The notes under the pieces: generated by a model
The model's input: only the letters and a program-made list of their open reading frames with translations
Database searches by the model: none
Told to the model about the DNA's origin: nothing
Part shown: one piece after another, positions 61,291-64,000 of the stretch
Numbering within the stretch: the stretch's first letter is position 1
Layout: every line of letters starts with the position of its first letter
Position numbers and translations under genes: made by a program
Source: an uncultured Cytophagaceae bacterium
GTDB taxonomy: Bacteria > Bacteroidota > Bacteroidia > Cytophagales > Spirosomataceae
NCBI GenBank assembly: GCA_903898715.1
Contig: CAIUGL010000077.1
Span: 1-64,000, forward strand
Length of the DNA: 64,000 nucleotides
Reading direction: 5' to 3'

Positions 61291-64000
61291 TTAGTTGAAG
61301 ATATAACGGATACCGAATTGTGCTTGCCAGCGAGAACCAAGTCCGAAAGAACGTTGGAATGTCTCAGCTAATGGCGTAGTACCTGAACGGTAAGGGAATT
61401 GGAATACTGGACGCCCAGTAGCCGCATCGTTTGTTACATAGTTCAATAAACCTGCACGCAATGGTGTTTGGTTTAAGCCCCACTGTGGAGACATGTAGTT
61501 ACCGAAGTTAAATACATCCAATGTAAATTGTAAGGTATTCTTCTTACCTGCTACATTGATATAGAAATCTTGGATTACTTTGAAATCAAAGTTTGCAGCC
61601 CATGGTAACTCAGCACCATTACGCACTGCATACTGACCACGACGAGAAGACAAATACTTATCTTGGTTGATGTACTTATCTAAATCCGCCCATTGCTGAG
61701 CTGCCGTATACGTTCCTAAATCACGTAATAAAATCTCTGATTGGCTACGTGGAACATAAATCAAGTCATTTGCATTTTGGTTATCTCCATTCATATCACC
61801 TGAATAGGTATATGAGAAACGACCTGCTGGAGCTACTGAATACGTGAAACCAAACGTCGTAGACGCTTTTTCATTCAAGTAATTCAAACGGTATGAACCA
61901 TATGCGTTGATACGGTGTGCTTGCATATATGAAGAATATGAAGCCACATTCTCATTTGGATCACCAGAAACAACACGGTCTCTCCATTGCGATTGAGCAA
62001 TAGATCCACCATCATTCACTGAACGTGAATCCGAATTCGTGTATGATAACGAAGCAAACAATCCATTATCAAACGCCTTTGATACCGTAGCAGTCAAGGC
62101 ATATGAATAACCTAAATTCGTATTCTTGATTAAGATAGCATCAGAGATGTTTGGATTGTCTACCGTATTTCCAGTTGCAGGTGCATTCAAACCACGTGTA
62201 CCACCATAAATTTGGTTGTTACGTGTATTTGTTGGAATACCCGTTGGAGAAGCTGTGAAATAAATAACACGATTGTCTGGACCAACTGCCTTCACCGTAG
62301 AATTCGGCAAGTTCACGTTCTCCAAGTATACCGCATTAATATCCTTTGTATAAATACCTTCCAAAGAAACTAACCAGCCATCACCCAATTGCTTATCCAT
62401 CGCTAAGTTCGCACGGAAAACTTGAGAGAATTTAAAATTCTGATCCGTAACCGCTAAGTTATACGCAGTAGGTTGTAAGTTAGTCAATGTACTTGCGTTT
62501 GGCTTATATGCATCTACATTAGGTGTAAATGGATAATTTCTCAATTCTGCCGCCGCAGTAACTAAACGAGATCCGAACAATACACCGTTGTTAGACAACT
62601 GGTTCGACAACCATACATAAGGAACACGACCTGAGAATACACCCAAACCACCACGTACTTGAGTTGTCTTGTCATCTTTTACATCCCAGTTAAATCCGAA
62701 ACGTGGAGACCATAAAACAGTAGTCTCTGGGAATTTGTTGGTAGCCAACTTTACTCCATCACGGAACGTTAAATTAGGAACAAATGAGTTCGTATACTTC
62801 GGCTCATCAAATGATGGGAACGAAGTCGCATCTCCACGTAGACCAAAAGTTAATTTCAAACCTTTTGCAGCTGTAATTTCATCTTGACCATAGAATGATA
62901 AGGTATTACCCTTCATCTCAGCAAATGGGAAGTCAGCATAATTTGACCATTGAACTTGGTAACGTACAGGTGAAACAGTTAAATCACCACTTGCAGATTT
63001 GATAAAGTCATCAATCGACCGGAACTGGTATCCACCATAATAGTTAGGAGCAAAACCATTTTTAAATGCATTTGCTTCATAAGCAGCACCAAACGTGTAT
63101 ACATGCTTTCCTCTATAGATTGTTAAGTTATCCGAGATTTGGAAAATATCAGAGTTCAACAAGTTATTCGCCGAGAATGGCTCATAACCAAAAGCAGTCA
63201 TTTGGTTTAAGTTGTTATTTCCAATATCAACTGTCGGGAATGGTGTATTATTCACCGGTGACTCACGATAGTCACGCATCGCCGTGTAACCAACTGTCAA
63301 GTTATTTGAGATTGTATTCGAGAATGTCGAGTTCAATTCAGCAATGTACGAGTCTAAGTTGTTGTTAATACGATACAATGAACCTTGGAAAGGTAACACG
63401 TTAACCGATGGCGAACGACCTCCAGATAATGAACCTGAGTTCGAAGGAGAAATATCAGCAAACGAACGTAAGTAGTTATACTTAATGTTCAATTTGTGCT
63501 TATCAGAAATGTTCCAGTCTAAACGAACGTTAGCTTTTTGTGAGAATTTCTCTCTGTTGTAGTTCTCGTACGCACCTGGATCATAGTTGAATTTCGACAA
63601 CAAGAATGATTTCAAACGATCTAAATCTTCAGCTTTCGCGATCGATTTGTTCGGCTCAGTACCTGTACGTGTTGCCACAAAGTTAGAACCTGGATCTGTT
63701 TGTGTTTCTTGCTCAAATGATCCAAAAATAAATAACTTATTTTTGATGATTGCTCCACCCACACGTGCACCAAATTGTCCACGGTTGAATTTACCAAATT
63801 GAGAAGTTGCATCACCAATTTTATTTCCTACTAAACCTTCGTTTGTACCAAAATAATAACCTGAACCAGTCCAATTATTTGTACCAGACTTTGTTACTAC
63901 GTTGATGTTTGCACCCGTTGCCATACCTTGACGTACGTCATACGGAGCAATCAATACTTGGAATTGGTCAATCGCATCCACCGAAATTGGCGAAGCACCT
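61291..64000 (-). CDS. TonB-dependent receptor (5' part beyond the right edge)
   Basis: About 903 codons are visible and the frame is open to position 64000, so the signal peptide, carboxypeptidase-regulatory-like domain and part of the plug are missing; a GTG at 63981 is internal. The visible plug end reads GASPISVDAIDQF and APYDVRQGMATGANINVVTKSGTN, typical of large Bacteroidota receptors. The rest is the outer-membrane barrel with many aromatic strands and a C-terminus ending QFGIRYIF. Carries a nutrient across the outer membrane using ExbBD energy. No SusD partner lies downstream, so the substrate is unknown. The mRNA ends at the hairpin at 61241-61271. Confidence 0.93.
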   Translation of the reverse strand, partial: GASPISVDAIDQFQVLIAPYDVRQGMATGANINVVTKSGTNNWTGSGYYFGTNEGLVGNKIGDATSQFGKFNRGQFGARVGGAIIKNKLFIFGSFEQETQTDPGSNFVATRTGTEPNKSIAKAEDLDRLKSFLLSKFNYDPGAYENYNREKFSQKANVRLDWNISDKHKLNIKYNYLRSFADISPSNSGSLSGGRSPSVNVLPFQGSLYRINNNLDSYIAELNSTFSNTISNNLTVGYTAMRDYRESPVNNTPFPTVDIGNNNLNQMTAFGYEPFSANNLLNSDIFQISDNLTIYRGKHVYTFGAAYEANAFKNGFAPNYYGGYQFRSIDDFIKSASGDLTVSPVRYQVQWSNYADFPFAEMKGNTLSFYGQDEITAAKGLKLTFGLRGDATSFPSFDEPKYTNSFVPNLTFRDGVKLATNKFPETTVLWSPRFGFNWDVKDDKTTQVRGGLGVFSGRVPYVWLSNQLSNNGVLFGSRLVTAAAELRNYPFTPNVDAYKPNASTLTNLQPTAYNLAVTDQNFKFSQVFRANLAMDKQLGDGWLVSLEGIYTKDINAVYLENVNLPNSTVKAVGPDNRVIYFTASPTGIPTNTRNNQIYGGTRGLNAPATGNTVDNPNISDAILIKNTNLGYSYALTATVSKAFDNGLFASLSYTNSDSRSVNDGGSIAQSQWRDRVVSGDPNENVASYSSYMQAHRINAYGSYRLNYLNEKASTTFGFTYSVAPAGRFSYTYSGDMNGDNQNANDLIYVPRSQSEILLRDLGTYTAAQQWADLDKYINQDKYLSSRRGQYAVRNGAELPWAANFDFKVIQDFYINVAGKKNTLQFTLDVFNFGNYMSPQWGLNQTPLRAGLLNYVTNDAATGRPVFQFPYRSGTTPLAETFQRSFGLGSRWQAQFGIRYIFN

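Overview
The window is a chromosomal segment of a Bacteroidota bacterium, most likely of the order Cytophagales and probably aquatic. The evidence is recurrent TAnnTTTG -7 promoter boxes, a type IX secretion C-terminal sorting domain, a DUF1800/DUF1501 pair, a large TonB-dependent receptor, a Bacteroidota-type SUF cluster, and a proteorhodopsin next to a Blh-type beta-carotene cleavage gene. The genus cannot be fixed from this sequence alone. There is no prophage, insertion sequence, CRISPR array or rRNA operon; most of the window is ordinary, densely packed housekeeping DNA.

Layout. 1-1.3 kb: end of the retinal-forming enzyme gene and a green-tuned proton-pumping rhodopsin. 1.6-9 kb: secreted sulfatase, an exported DUF1800-DUF1501-lipoprotein operon, a Rieske protein and tRNA-Glu. 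9-19 kb: glycogen branching enzyme, pyrimidine genes (pyrF, pyrR, pyrB), rfbC, a family 9 glycosyltransferase, an M16 peptidase, hemW and mtgA. 19-25.8 kb: an alkyltransferase-like protein, DUF3109, a LysM lytic transglycosylase, methyltransferases, AlkB, an rRNA methyltransferase, an SDR and pth. 26-29 kb: an unknown secreted protein, a duplicated 27-nt element with a candidate small RNA, metG and rpsU. 29-40.5 kb: xerC/D, thrA-thrB, an exbB-exbD-DUF421 operon, ppx, a TPR protein and a two-lobed M16 peptidase. 40.5-46 kb: a SUF operon (C, D, S, E, T-like, bacilliredoxin) divergent from an A-type carrier gene, then maf. 46-48 kb: a MarR regulator with YceI and a nitroreductase. 48.1-48.9 kb: two 58-residue peptides with double-glycine leaders, a YbaB-like gene and an XRE regulator. 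49-61 kb: cca, sua5, argS, gpx, menA, a TPR protein, AMP nucleosidase, a PafA-like phosphatase and UDP-sugar genes (ugd, uxs). 61.3-64 kb: a TonB-dependent receptor running off the right edge.

The least ordinary part is 48.1-48.95 kb. Two tandem short genes, which I assembled from codons because one is missed and the other over-extended by simple ORF calling, each encode an LS..EM..I..GG-type leader, and each mature part carries a GxxxG motif. This is the architecture of two-peptide (class IIb-like) bacteriocins. They are followed one base later by a YbaB/EbfC-like gene, and a convergent small XRE regulator lies beyond a 12-bp hairpin that covers both stop codons. No exporter lies nearby.

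Other notable points are a perfect 11-bp inverted repeat centred between the two divergent SUF promoters, a 14-bp palindrome filling the spacer of the marR promoter, a candidate small RNA at 26.67-26.74 kb, and six convergent gene pairs whose stop codons interlock by exactly 4 nt.
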